Assembly (NCBI GenBank): GCA_025174535.1
Contig: JALBUN010000001.1
Location: 3,782,001-3,846,000 of the forward strand
Length of the DNA stretch: 64,000 nucleotides
Source of the DNA: Cantharellus purpuraceus
Taxonomy: Eukaryota > Basidiomycota > Agaricomycetes > Cantharellales > Hydnaceae
Direction: 5' to 3'
The notes beneath the pieces were generated by a model that worked only from the letters and a program-made list of their open reading frames with translations, ran no database searches and was not told where the DNA came from. A program made the translations under genes and the position numbers. Positions 11,321-21,976 of the stretch are shown here, piece after piece (position 1 is the stretch's first letter; every line of letters starts with the position of its first letter).

Positions 11321-12142
11321 GTCCAATTTGTCAGGAGAAGATGAGAGATAGATTGCAGGTGTATGTGGGTGAATATGAAATGAAGGTGAGAGATGGTGGT
11401 GAAGTAGATTTTGAATAGAGGAGCAATTACTGAAAGGAGGCAGATATATGCAGGGTTGGTGGAGAGGTGTTGTTCATTAGAGTGATGTTACCAAATATCA
11501 GAATATTTGGTTAGAAATTGCACCTGCTACAGATGATTTAAGAGGCAGTGGGGGATGATGTCACTTTAAGTGAATGTATGTTCAGTAGAGATGGATCCTG
11601 TGGTCCCAAATATTCGTAAATGGAGATAGTGATAGCTGTTGCAATATTCTAATAGAATATGCAAAAATATTTGAAGTTGTTAAGATTGTTTAGGAGTTAT
11701 TCCAGGAATGACCGAAAAATGACACAAGTTGTTTGATTCACAACTTATAAGGGATAAACACAGTGAATCCAATGATAGATACTTGTACATAGTTGTAGCT
11801 AATATACAATTTGGCAATCACATGATAAGAAAGCCTTTTAGTAAGATTGAAACATATGATGAAAGAAATGATGTGGATACTCATAATAAGTGATGTCATA
11901 TAGAAAAACTTTTATAACTTGATGGGATTTTATCTGCATCTTATGGGACTTATGACAAGTGTTAATCGTCATAATATGGTCCCTTTTGAATAGAATTTCC
12001 CCCCTGAAGATGAAAGGAGGGCTCACAAGAAAATTAATATCCTATCCCCATCCAATAACCATATTTTTACACCTTTCAATACCTCTTAATGCCTTTTCAT
12101 GCCTCTTCACTTCTTCTATGCCTTTAGAATAGATTCTTGACA
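11309..12142 (+). mobile_element. Diverged LTR-like element related to family A
   Basis: It begins TGTTATGCACTAGGTCC and shares scattered blocks with family A, such as AGTAGATTTTGAATAG and the GAGTTATTCCAGGAATG area near 11690-11710. There is no convincing open frame. The right edge meets a 5'-truncated family-B LTR at 12143. The ends are approximate. Confidence 0.5.
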
Positions 12143-12650
12143 CGATTGGGGGTTGGAGCTTGGGTCAGAGTCAATGGTCAGAGTTGGAGCGGGAATCAGA
12201 GTGCATTGTGGGGGTCAGAATGGACTTGGCTTCAGCTTATGTGCTGCACCCTCACTAATACCAGTGTCCGAGATTTCAGAGACACAACTTAGATGGTTAG
12301 GATCAGACTTAGGAGCTAGGTGTGATTTGATATTTGAACTGGGGAATGAAGTCCCCAGTTGGGCAACTTAAATACATATTTGAAATCTAATAATAATTAC
12401 TCCAGTGATGGGTCTCCAAGGCCAACAGCCTCACATGAATATGTCCAAGTCTGACGGGGATGGATGTCCAGGTTCCTATGGTGATACTGATGCATCAATT
12501 GGAACCAGAGGCAGATGAGCGAGATTGTCTGTGACAATTGGACAGATAAATGGAGACATGATGGTTTCCAAATGGAGTATAGATTTCATGTGCACGAGGA
12601 TCTGAGTGGATCAGATGGGGATCTGGGCATTAATGAATATAGTCATAACA
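12143..12650 (+). mobile_element. Family-B 5' LTR, truncated at its left end
   Basis: It matches 19674-20196 but lacks the first 15 or so bases. It ends ATAGTCATAACA at 12650 and is followed by GTATCTCTCCATTAAGG, the same junction seen at 20197. It is therefore a 5' LTR joined to its own internal region, not a solo LTR. Its CpG sites are mostly TG or CA. Confidence 0.8.
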
Positions 12651-12790
12651 GTATCTCTCCATTAAGGCTAAGCCCTTGAGGCCTCATGTCCATGGACTGA
12701 ATAGGTGAGATGGTTGGGTGCAGTTGGAGTTATACTGGGGGTCTGGAGACATAAAAGGAGGGGCATGTTTGAGGTCTTGTCCTCAACAAT

Positions 12791-15056
12791 GTCAAACCCC
12801 TTAGCAAACATGAGTGTGGCTGAGCTCAAGCAGCTGCTCCTGGCCTGATGGAAGGAAGAGGAAGAGGAGTGGAGACGGAAGGAGGAGGAGGAGGCAGAGC
12901 AGAGATGGAAGGAGGAGATGGAGGCAGAGTGGAGACAAGGAAGAAGCAAAGGCCAAGTGAGCACGCAGGGTCAAGGAGTTTGTGTTGAAAATTTCACCTT
13001 GCTGGGGGGGTGTGGAGAATAGATTTCGAATAATGACAGAGAGAGTGATGGGAACTGGGTGTATGCATAGTTTCATTGAAGATATATCTTGGGAGTATCC
13101 TCGTACGAATTTTGATGAGATTTGGTGTAGTCCTCGTCTAGATATTGACAATTTGAGCAGGGATCAGGAGCAGATGACTCAAATGAGAGTAAATGCTTAA
13201 TAGAAAATCAACCAGTGGAGCTTAGGCTTCGTAAACAGGGATTCGAACAGATGTTGAAATACTCTGGAATATAATGCGAAAGATTGTAGAAATACACGTT
13301 TGTTCTGGAGCTATTCCAGAAATGAATAATTCAGACACAGTCAACAAAAACAAGTGAGAGTAAATTCTCTGATCCATTTAATATCTAGCTAAGCATGTTT
13401 TATACAAGATATGTGTCCTTAGAACATGTGATAAAAGTCCTGAATCATTTGAAACATGGGAAAGAAACTTGTGATAAAAACAAAATGAGGGTGGAGCCAA
13501 TAGGGGAAAAATGACGAAATAAAATATAAAAGAAATATAGGAGAATAATCTGATGGGTGTGGAGCTTACAGGGGCTTCTCCGCTTCCCTCCTAACCATTT
13601 CCCCTCGCTTTCCTACATCCCCCTCAACCTCCTGAGCCTCCTATGTACTCCTGTTCCCCCTCTCTCCTAACCCCTTTTTCCTATAATCAACAGTTTGCAG
13701 CTGTGATGGAGGCCACGAGGCTGAAGGAAGTGGAAGAGCAGGCACATGAGCTAGAATCCACCATGGAGGTAGAGGAGGAGGTGACCAGGGCAGGGGCAAC
13801 TAGTCACCCAGGGAGTCCAAGTGTGCCAATATGGGCAGGAACCCCCAAGGTCGCTATTATCTCGATCACATGGATGGAGTCGACCCATCCAACAACTGTC
13901 CCTCTGGTAGACTCATCGTTGTGTCCGCAACCATGGCTGTTATTTGCAGTGGGTGCAGCTGAAGAGGATGATGCAGCAGAGGTGGAGAGGGCGGAAGTGG
14001 AGGCGGATCCCAATGCCAACATGGAGCTTGACACAAATGCAGAGCCTGAGGTGGGTATGGATGTCAGGACGGATATGGAGCTGGATCCAACCTCAAATTG
14101 CTACAAGGAGATGGCTTGGGTAGTCACAGTTGAAGCTCGCAAAAGGGTGGAGCTATATGCTGCTACCACCAAGAAGAACCTCAAGTTTGTGGTATTTTCA
14201 TTGAAGGTGCATTCAAGTGCTGATACAGAGAAGCGGGAGGTGGATTGGAGGATCATATGGTGCAAGGTGGAGAATCACATATTGGCAACTCATAAGAAGG
14301 AGCTGTGTGTTTCTAGGTCAGCAATCCAGCTTTGCAAGTGCAAGATGGAGAAGGCGGTAGTGGAACAGCAGGACAAGGAGGAGGAGAGGGAGCACTTGGA
14401 GGCCACATCGAAAAGGAGCAGACCACCCAAGGCTCTGGCTCTGACAGCCATTTGGCAGGCCTGGCATAATTTGTGATTTGTGTTGTGGTGTGGGCATGGA
14501 GTGTGTATGGCCCACTGGTCCAACCCGCCATCTTTGGTCCTGCAATCATTGTTGGGGTTGGAAAGGAGGGTGTAGGATCGATGGCAAGTTTGATCCCCAA
14601 AGTCAGAGCATCAAGCCCCAACTAGTGGTACAAGGAGGTGCGGAGAAAGAACCAGAAGGTCGTCTGACTAAAAAGTGGTGGATGGAGATGGGTGCTGTGG
14701 CAGCTGGGGGTAGCAGTGTCAGATCGGAAGGAGCAACAACCAGTGCAGGTATGGGGTGTGTCTCCATACTCAACAGTACTGTGGGCCAGCTTATCTGGCT
14801 GGTTAACCTGCACTCAGAGCACCTCTGGCAGATGAAGGGGTTGTTAGTGGAGTTAGTGAAGACGATGAAATGGAAGGAGGTTCTGGAGGGTCAGGGGACT
14901 GCTGAGTTGCGTTGACTGTCGAAGTTCATGGCCCCCTTGGATGAGGATTCAGACATGGGGGATGAGAAAGATTGGGTGTCAGATGTGGAGAGTGAGGATG
15001 AGTCAGAGATGGAGCATGAGGTAGACAAGGGGAAGGGAAAAAGGAAGTGCAATGTA
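12791..15056 (+). pseudogene. Family-B retroelement ORF1, split by a solo LTR (copy 1)
   Basis: The frame opens with MSNPLANMSVAELKQLLL, meets a TGA, and runs through a Trp/Lys/Glu-rich repeat (WKEEE). It is then interrupted at 12983-13692 by a family-A LTR and resumes at about 13698. The second half has acidic stretches and a helical block (MAWVVTVEARKRVELYAATT... to about 14476). A further acidic tail ends at 15056. It is probably a gag-like or coiled-coil protein of the LTR-B element. I see no zinc knuckle or RT. Copy 2 is at 20336-21832, and comparing the two shows which insertions are recent. Confidence 0.55.
12983..13692 (-). mobile_element. Solo LTR, family A, 710 bp, TSD GTTTG
   Basis: It begins TGTTGAAAATTTC and ends ATAATCAACA. 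The direct repeat GTTTG lies at 12978-12982 and 13693-13697. The homologous sequence at 20575-20600 has no insertion at this point, which is an empty-site control. It closely resembles the 3' LTR of the copia element at 60577-61285. Confidence 0.92.
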
Positions 15057-15077
15057 TAACTAAAAAATGAAAATGAT

Positions 15078-16440
15078 TTAGATTGTAATATTTTGGAGTG
15101 GAGAAAAAATGGGGTGGAGTGAGATTCTTCTGGTTGGGTAGACTTGTAATTTCCTTTGTGACTTTGTAATGAAATGATGGTGCGAAATAATAGAATTCGT
15201 GTCAGTAATGGAACTTAAAGATTCATAAGAGGACCAGGTTTGTCTGGAGTGAAAATCAGAAATGGATTTGGATGCATGATCAAGTTCAGACATAGAGATC
15301 CATGAGGACTCTTCATCAGTGCCTTCATATCCAGTCCATTTGACTAGGTACTGGAGCTTGCACTTGTACCAACAATCAATCTTCAAGTCCAGGATCTCAG
15401 ATATCTCATATTCATTATCTCCTTCGATGATGATCGGAGGAGGCAGGGGTTGGGTGTGACCAGAGATCTCATTTGTAGTGGCAGGGTCAAGCATTGATAT
15501 ATGGAAGACCGGGTGAACTGCTCAGAAGTGGTCAGGGAGACAGAGGGTGAAGGACCTGCTGCCTGTGCAAGCAATGACCTCATAAGGACCTAAGTATTTC
15601 TCAGAGAGTTTCTTCGATGGACAGGTGGTCTGGAAATGTTTGGCCTTGATGAATACTTTGTCTCCAATTTGCAGGTCTGGAGCCAGAATGCGGCATTGGT
15701 CTGCAAAGACTTGGTATTGTTTCTGGGCATCGGAGATGGTTTCTTGGAGATGTTGGTGTAGTTGGTTGAGGTCAGTTACAAATTGGCGGGCTTTGGTGGA
15801 GGCAAGTTCCTTCTTGGGGTGGACAGAGATGTTTGGGTGGCAGCCTTTATTAGCAAAGAACAGAGAGATGCATTCAGGGCATTGTTGTAGGCAAACTCTG
15901 CAATCAGAAGTAGGTCAGCCCAGTTGTCTTGTTGATAGTTACAATAGACTCAGAGATATTGTTCCAGGGACTGATTCATTTGTTCCATTTGTCCATCTCC
16001 TTCAGGATGGTATCTGGAGGTGAAATGAAGCTTCATGTCAAGAGCCTTTCCTAATGTGCAGAAAAAGGAGGACACAAACTCTGAGCCCTGATCAGATGTG
16101 ACATGCGATGGGACTCCATGTTTAGAGAATATGTGGAGAACAAATAACTTAGCTAGTGAGGTGGAGGTGATGGTGTCATGTGTTGGAATGAATAATGACT
16201 GTTTAGTGAACCTGTCAACAATCACAAGTATGGTGTCATATCTGAGCGACGAGGGGAGTTTCTCTATGAAATCCATGGGGATGGAGTTCCATGGTTGCTC
16301 TGGAACCAGAAGTTGCTTAAGCGTTCCGTAGGGTTTGTGCCTTTGCAATTTTGAGCACATACACATGGTACAAGAGTTACAGTAGTGTTGAATGTACTCT
16401 TGCATTTTTGGCCATACATAGTCCCATCAAATTAACCCTT
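15078..16440 (-). pseudogene. pol: Chromovirus integrase plus chromodomain, broken
   Basis: The minus strand encodes a gypsy integrase core from about 16405 to 15950. It has the CNSCTMCMCSKLQ zinc-finger end, VIVDRFTKQSLF, SDQGSEFVSSFF and YHPEGDGQMEQ, which carry the expected Asp, Asp and Glu of a DDE active site. Broken frames follow to 15500, then a chromodomain at 15494-15230 (EYEISEILDLKIDCWYKCK, QYLVKWTGYEGTDEESSWI). It is a close relative of the plus-strand gypsy integrase at 4770-5200 and shares the same TGA after EQYL. The upstream RT fragment at 16470-16960 looks like a different gypsy lineage, so the junction near 16450 is chimeric. Confidence 0.85.
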
Positions 16441-16469
16441 GTGTGTGGTTTTGCCCAAAATGGCTGGAG

Positions 16470-16934
16470 ATCAGGTGTGCATGAATATGTCATCCAAATA
16501 TACATGGATGAATCTTCTGATATATTCTCAGAAGATGGTGGTCATCTGCTGAAATGTCAAGGGGAATTACAGTCCCCTTGCTGCATGGCTTGGCTGACAA
16601 ATGACCCCAAGACAGTTGCAAAGGCTGTCTTGGGTATATCCACCAGACTGATGCATATCTGTTCATATGCCTCAGACATATTGAGCTTAGATCAATATGT
16701 ACAGTGGGCAACATCATGTCTGATGTTATCCTGATCAGGGAAAGGTGTTATGTCCTTCACTGTGTTCTTGTCCTGTTCATGCAAGTTGAATACAGTACAA
16801 AGCTTCCCATTTTTCTTGGGAATGCATAGCATAGGTACAGCCTGTCAGGCCATAGCTTGTACCCACCACTTAGCAGTGGTGTAGTGCAGCACTTTCTCTG
16901 AAAGTTCTGCTCAATAGTTCTCAGGGCACTTAGG
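16470..16934 (-). pseudogene. pol: Ty3/gypsy reverse transcriptase fragment
   Basis: On the minus strand, pieces of an RT N-terminal region are visible in shifted frames. They include a stretch equivalent to 'QAVPMLCIPKKNG', then a VKDITPFPDQDNI-like run and DVAHCTYIDLSS. The catalytic YxDD box is not present. The fragment is very rich in perfect hairpins, for example 16606-16634 with 10-bp arms. It ends at the MITE at 16935. Confidence 0.6.
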
Positions 16935-17480
16935 ACGCTTGTTCAGAAATACATTAAATATGTATATACAACCCATTTCCTCAAATTTTATATAATATAC
17001 TTATATTAAAACATATTTTGATATTTTGACATGATTCTCAAAAATAATTCTTTTTTTTTAATTTACCAGTGGCAACTGCTTCAAGGGAATATTCTACTCC
17101 TGCTACACTTGATTTCTTTCACTCATTCTTTCTTATACTATACTGGTCAAATAATCTAATGTACCTTGAATCCTCACCTGGCATTTGTATATCTAAATAT
17201 TCTCTATTATACCAATAATATTAATATATATATAACTGTTATATTCATATAAATAATTATGTTCATCCACAACAAACATCTTATCTTTTAAAGTTTATTA
17301 AAATATGAAATATATATTTATATTTATAAAATTTAAGATATCCAAAAAAAAACTCAGATATCTGAAATCTTTAAAGATATCCAGATTGTAACTCCCTATT
17401 TTTATGATCATTATTAAAATTCTGATGTACATCTTGTATACATCAGAATATTGTATAACAGCATCCTTCCAAACAAGCAT
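16935..17480. mobile_element. MITE copy 1 (546 bp, TIR ACGCTTGTTC.../...AAACAAGCAT)
   Basis: This AT-rich element has no coding capacity. Its ends are inverted (ACGCTTGTTCAGAAAT left, a diverged match right), and the flanks TTAGG/CTAGG are a decayed 5-bp duplication. It matches 37213-37755 over its length and 58186-58668 in reverse. The interior has an AT-rich core and the motif ATACATCAGAATATTGTAT. It is probably a non-autonomous DNA transposon; the superfamily is undetermined. Confidence 0.82.
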
Positions 17481-17608
17481 CTAGGCAAGTGATAATGTAT
17501 TTGCTTGTCAGGATCCATAAAATTAATCTTATAATTAACTTCCCTGAATGGGGGAAGTTCTAGAGGTATGCTGCTGAATAAGTCAGTATACTTTTCTGTT
17601 ATTCAGAC

Positions 17609-18311
17609 ATGCTGGACTTTGGGGGAGAAAGGAGGAGAGGGGGATTAGAGGGGACAGGGGAGGAACAGGAGGATATGGGAGGCTTGGGAGATTTGGAGGG
17701 GCAAAGGGGGTAAAGGAGGACAGTTACAGAAATGGAATAGGGAACAGGAGAAGCTCCTGTGAGTTCCAGAACTTCCCAGACATTATTTCACTTTTATTTT
17801 CATCATTTCATCATCATGGACACTTCCCCCCATCATCATCTCATCATCCATCCCATCATTGACGGATGACTTCATTCATTCATAGGACTTAGTATCATAT
17901 ATAAATCACATCTGTAATGCACTTGAAAAGACAGAGTAATTATCTCTCACATATTCTGTCTGTGTATCTGAATCTATTCATATCTGGAATAACTCCAGAA
18001 CGAACACATATTTCTATTAGCTTTTGCATATTCTATTAGAATATTGCATATCCCACTCGAATATCGTATTACGAAGCCATACAATTACTGGCTACATTTT
18101 TATTAAGCATTTACTTCAACCTACTCCTGCTACCTGCTGAATTAGCTTGTATCCAGATGAGGGCTTATCCAAATCACTCCAAACTTCACACAAAGATACT
18201 ATTCAAGCTTGTCTCTCACACAACTGTCATACATCGTGTTCTCATCACTGCTCCATTTTCTATTTGACTTCTGCTCATCATTACACCCCAGCAAGGCGAT
18301 TATTCACATCA
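17609..18311 (+). mobile_element. Diverged family-A-type LTR (reverse orientation to the others)
   Basis: Read on the plus strand it follows the order of the reverse complement of family A: TGCTGGACTTTGGGGGAGAA at the start, a purine-rich block, a GAATAACTCCAGAACGAACA segment, and CCAGCAAGGCGATTATTCACA at the end. I found no clear target duplication. It sits inside the minus-strand gypsy remnant. Confidence 0.6.
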
Positions 18312-18329
18312 TTTAATAACATTTTCTTT

Positions 18330-19191
18330 CCATTGATCCCTCAATTGAGGGATCTGATCAGCCACATATGTGGTTGACCCTTCACAAGACAATGCTATCC
18401 ACCTTGTGTTCTTAGTAGGATCCTCCATTGGGGGATCCTTTACTGAAGATAGTCCTTCTTTTGGGAAGGACTCTGTGGTGGGTAGCTCATGCTTTGAGTT
18501 ACCCCCTTGGCACCATCTACTCATGCTGTTACTCCTTTTCATAGGGAGTTTGTACCCTATGACAGGGTACAAAGAGCATCTATATATTGTGCTCTTCATT
18601 GGTGAGGACTTCTTCAGTTCCCATCATGGTTCAACCTGGGCCATTAAAGTCCAGGCATATTCCTAACTTTTGTAGGAATGAAGTACCAAGTATTATGTTG
18701 TAATACTTGATGTTGGTGACATCCAAGTATTCTTCAATGTCTTGGCTACCAAATTTTATGGTAGCATGAGGTAGCATGAGTACCATCATTTATGGTACTT
18801 CTACTCCCAATGCATGCCAGTTGCAGTATGATGGGTTGCTCCAGTGTGAAGGTTTTCATGCCTGTTGCACACATGAATTCAGGGGATATCATTATCCCCT
18901 CACTCCCACTGTCTAATAGACAGTGAGCAAGAGTCCCACCAATCTCCCAGAATCTGGAGATTTTGTCACTATTGATGTGTGGCCCATCAGGTCATGCCAT
19001 CAACTTCTGTCAGCTCATCTGGTGATACATAGGTTCAACAGACTTGTCAACACTGACAGCTGCTATATGTAGCTGTTGTGGTATAAGCTTCTTTGTCACA
19101 TTACCAGCTGATACTATGATGTCAGAAGCAAATGATATGTAGTCTACTCAATGCTTGTTAGATTCCAGTGCATTGAACTGGGGTTCTAAAT
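18330..19191 (-). pseudogene. Ty3/gypsy gag-protease fragment, hairpin-dense
   Basis: On the minus strand near 18870-18930 the frame reads CLLDSGSEGIMISPEFM, an aspartic-protease active site with an intact D-S-G. Downstream near 18640-18720 lies the partner segment YYNIILGTSFLQKLGICLDF. The protease would cut Gag-Pol into its mature parts. Several frame breaks make the copy inactive. The DNA is a chain of short inverted repeats (see findings). The mobile remnants at 16470-16934 and 19192-19673 look like parts of the same element. Confidence 0.7.
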
Positions 19192-19673
19192 GTGTTTTGG
19201 AACCTGCAAAATTATGGTGTAGGGCAAACTCTAAATTACCACAATTCCATGAATGAACAGCTAAGAAGAATATTAAATTCTGCTGCAGCACAACTCCAGA
19301 AACAAACATTTGTACTTTGGTTACAATCCCTTGTATTGGTCAATGCAGATGATATGCAGAAAGAATGTTTCTTAGCAGCAAGAAATGAATAAGACTTCCA
19401 GAGTCTAGAGTTCACAGATGCTTAGGGGTCCAGATATTCCAAAATGAGGGGAATGCACTTAGAGGCTAAAGGAAGTAAGTAGATGAATCCAACTGTCCAA
19501 CCAGTGACACTCTGAAGTGGGTAACAGCAATGTGTGAACTAGTCTAGCAACTGCTTCACATGAGTTCAAGCTTCTAATACTCTGCAAAGGCAGTACACAC
19601 TAGTTACTTAAACAAGAGCACTAATGGCAGGACTATTGACAGACAACCTCACCCTGTAGATTCATAGTCATGT
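19192..19673 (-). repeat. Gypsy gag/leader segment, reverse copies at 60355-60576 and (part) 5255-5398
   Basis: The left part matches 5255-5398. The right part (about 19452-19673) is the reverse complement of 60576-60355, which lies just downstream of an LTR promoter. This gives the orientation: leader on the right, gag then protease to the left on the minus strand. The family-B LTR begins at 19674. Confidence 0.65.
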
Positions 19674-20196
19674 TGTTACACACTAGGTCCGATTGGGGGT
19701 TGGAGCCTGGATTGGAGTTTGGGGTCAGAGTTGGAGTGAGTATCAGGGTGTGTTGTGAGGGTCAGAACAGACTTGGCTTCAGCTTATGTGCTGTGCCCTC
19801 ACTAATACCTGAGATTTCAGAGACAGAGTATGACTTTAGATAGTTTGGATCAGACTTAGGAGCTAGGTGTGATTTGATATTTGAACTGGGGAATGAAGTC
19901 CCCAGTCATGCAACTTAAATACATGTTTGAAATCTAATAATAGTTACTCTGGTGATGGGTCTCCAAGGCCAGTGGCCTTATGTAAATATGTCCAAGTCTG
20001 ATGGGGACAGATGTCTGGGTTCCTATGGTGATGCTGATGCATCAATCAGAACCAGAGGTGGATGAGCAAAGTCAACAGTGACAATCAGACAGACTAATGG
20101 AGATGTGATGGTTTCCAAATGGAGTATAGATTTCATGTGCACAGGGATCTTGGGGGATTGGATGGGGATCTGGGCATTAATAAATATATCATAACA
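19674..20196 (+). mobile_element. Family-B 5' LTR, 523 bp
   Basis: It begins TGTTACACACTAGG and ends ATATATCATAACA. It is followed directly by GTATCTCTCCATTAAGG, the same LTR/internal junction as at 12651. Its CpG sites are mostly lost. A TATA-like ACATATAAAAGG occurs about 100 bases into the internal region near 20296, ahead of ORF1. Confidence 0.85.
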
Positions 20197-20394
20197 GTAT
20201 CTCTCCATTAAGGCCAAGCCCTTGAGGCCTCATGTCTGTGGATTGAATAGGTGAGACATTTGGATGCAGTCAGAGTTATACTGGGGGTCTGGAGACATAT
20301 AAAAGGAGGGGCATGTTGAGGTCTTATCCTCAACAATGTTGAATCCTTTTGCAAATATAAGTGTGGCTGAACTCGAGCAGTTGCTCCTGGCCCA

Positions 20395-20565
20395 ACAGAA
20401 GGAAGAGGAAGAAACAGAAGGTGGAGGTGGAGGTGGAACAGCAATGGAAGGAGGAGGTGGAATGGAGATGGAAGGAGGAGGAGGCAGAATGGAAATGGAA
20501 GGAGGAGGAGGAACAGAGATGGAAGGAGGAGAAGGAGGTGGAAGGAGGAAGAAGCAAAGGCAGAG
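20395..20565 (+). repeat. Polypurine GGA/GAG tract
   Basis: The plus strand is almost pure A/G over about 170 bases, made of loosely repeated GAAGGAGGAGG units. Homopurine tracts of this kind can form triplex structures and slip during replication. The tract is longer than its equivalent in copy 1 (12840-12950). Confidence 0.7.
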
Positions 20566-20844
20566 TGAGCACGCAAGGTCAAGGAGCTTACAGCCATGAT
20601 GGAGGCCATGAGGCTGAAGGAAGTGAAGGAACAGGCACATGAGCTAGAGGCTGCCATGGAGGTAGAGGAGGAGGTGACTGGGGTGGGGGCGACTAGTCAA
20701 CTGGGGAGTCTGAGCATGCCAATACAGGCGTGGACCCCTGAGGTTGCCATTATCTCAGTCACATGGATGGAGTCAACCTGTCTGACACCCGCCCCACCGG
20801 TAGACTTGCCAGTGTGTTTGCAACCATGGCTGTTGTGGCCAGTG

Positions 20845-21358
20845 TGTTATGACTATATTCATTAACGCCCAGATCCCCGTCCGATCCCCTCAGATCCCCA
20901 TGCATATGAAATCTATACTCCATTTGGAAACCACTACGTCTCCATTTTCCTGTCCGATTGTCACCGCCGATTCCACCCATCCGTCTCCGGTTCCGATTGA
21001 TGCATCAGCATCACCATAGGAACCCAGACATCCATCCCCATCGGACTCAGACATACTCATGTAAGGCCGTCGGCCTCAGAGACCCATCACCGGAGTAATT
21101 ATTATTAGATTTCGAATATGTATTTAAGTTGCCGACTGGGGACTCCATTCCCCAGTTCAAATATTGAATCACACCTAGCTCCTAAGTCCGATCCTAACTC
21201 TCTAAGTCGTACTCCGTCTCCGAAATCTCGGACACCGGTATTAGTGAGGGTGCAGCACATAAGCTGAAGCCAAGTCTGTTCCGACCCCCACGACATGCTC
21301 CAACTCCAACCCAACCTCCGACCCAAACTCCGACCCCAATCAGACCTAGTGCGTAACA
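20845..21358 (-). mobile_element. Solo LTR, family B, reversed, CpG-rich, TSD CAGTG
   Basis: It begins TGTTATGACTATATTC and ends GTGCGTAACA. CAGTG flanks it at 20840-20844 and 21359-21363. The homologous site in copy 1 (about 13957) is empty. This copy keeps CpG at positions where the other family-B LTRs have TG or CA, so it looks like the youngest family-B insertion here. Confidence 0.92.
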
Positions 21359-21976
21359 CAGTGCAGCTGAAGAAAATGATGCAGCAGAGGCGGAGAAGGT
21401 GGAAGTGGAGGCAGATCCTGATGCAGACATGGAGATTGATGCAAATGCAGAGCCTGAGGTGGGTGTGGATGTCGGGACAGATATGGAGCCTGACCTGACC
21501 TTGAATCATTACAAGGAGATGGCCTGGGTAGCCACAGTTGAAGCTCATAGACAGGCAGAGCTATATGCTGCTACTACCAAGAAGAACCTTGAGGTTGCAG
21601 TCTTCTCATTGAAGGTGTACCTGAGCATGGGTATGGAGAAGTGGGAGGCAGATCAGAGGGTCATATGGCATAAGGCAGAGGATCGCATATTAGCGACTTG
21701 TAAAAAGGAGCTGCATGTTGCTAGGTCAGTGATCCAGCTTTGTAAGTGTGGGATGGAGAAGGCTGCAGCAGAGCACCAGGACAAGGAGGAGGAGAGAGAA
21801 AACTTGGAGGCCGTGTTGAACATATGACTAGACTTACCACTGAGATCATATACTTGCGCTAATATGTAGTATACCATGTTCGTTGGATAATGGACATTAT
21901 TCCTTGTACTAGATACGTATCTCTGTTCGGGTTGTCACTGATAAAGTGACTAGACGCCTCTAACTCAGCAACCGCA

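Larger units (their letters stand above)
20336..21832 (+). pseudogene. Family-B retroelement ORF1, split by a solo LTR (copy 2)
   Basis: This is the same protein as copy 1 at 12791-15056. The frame opens MLNPFANISVAELEQLLLAQ. A purine-only stretch of about 170 bases (20395-20565, GGA/GAG repeats) has expanded and shifted the frame. A family-B LTR at 20845-21358 then interrupts it. The helical block EMAWVATVEAHRQAELYAATT follows, and the copy is cut short near 21832, about 145 bases before the SEC12 start codon. The copy is non-functional. Confidence 0.6.

Noticed and set aside
11309..11330. TGTTATGCACTAGGTCC as a family-B LTR start
   Set aside because: Only the first 17-20 bases resemble family B; the rest follows family-A-like blocks, so it was listed as a separate diverged LTR.
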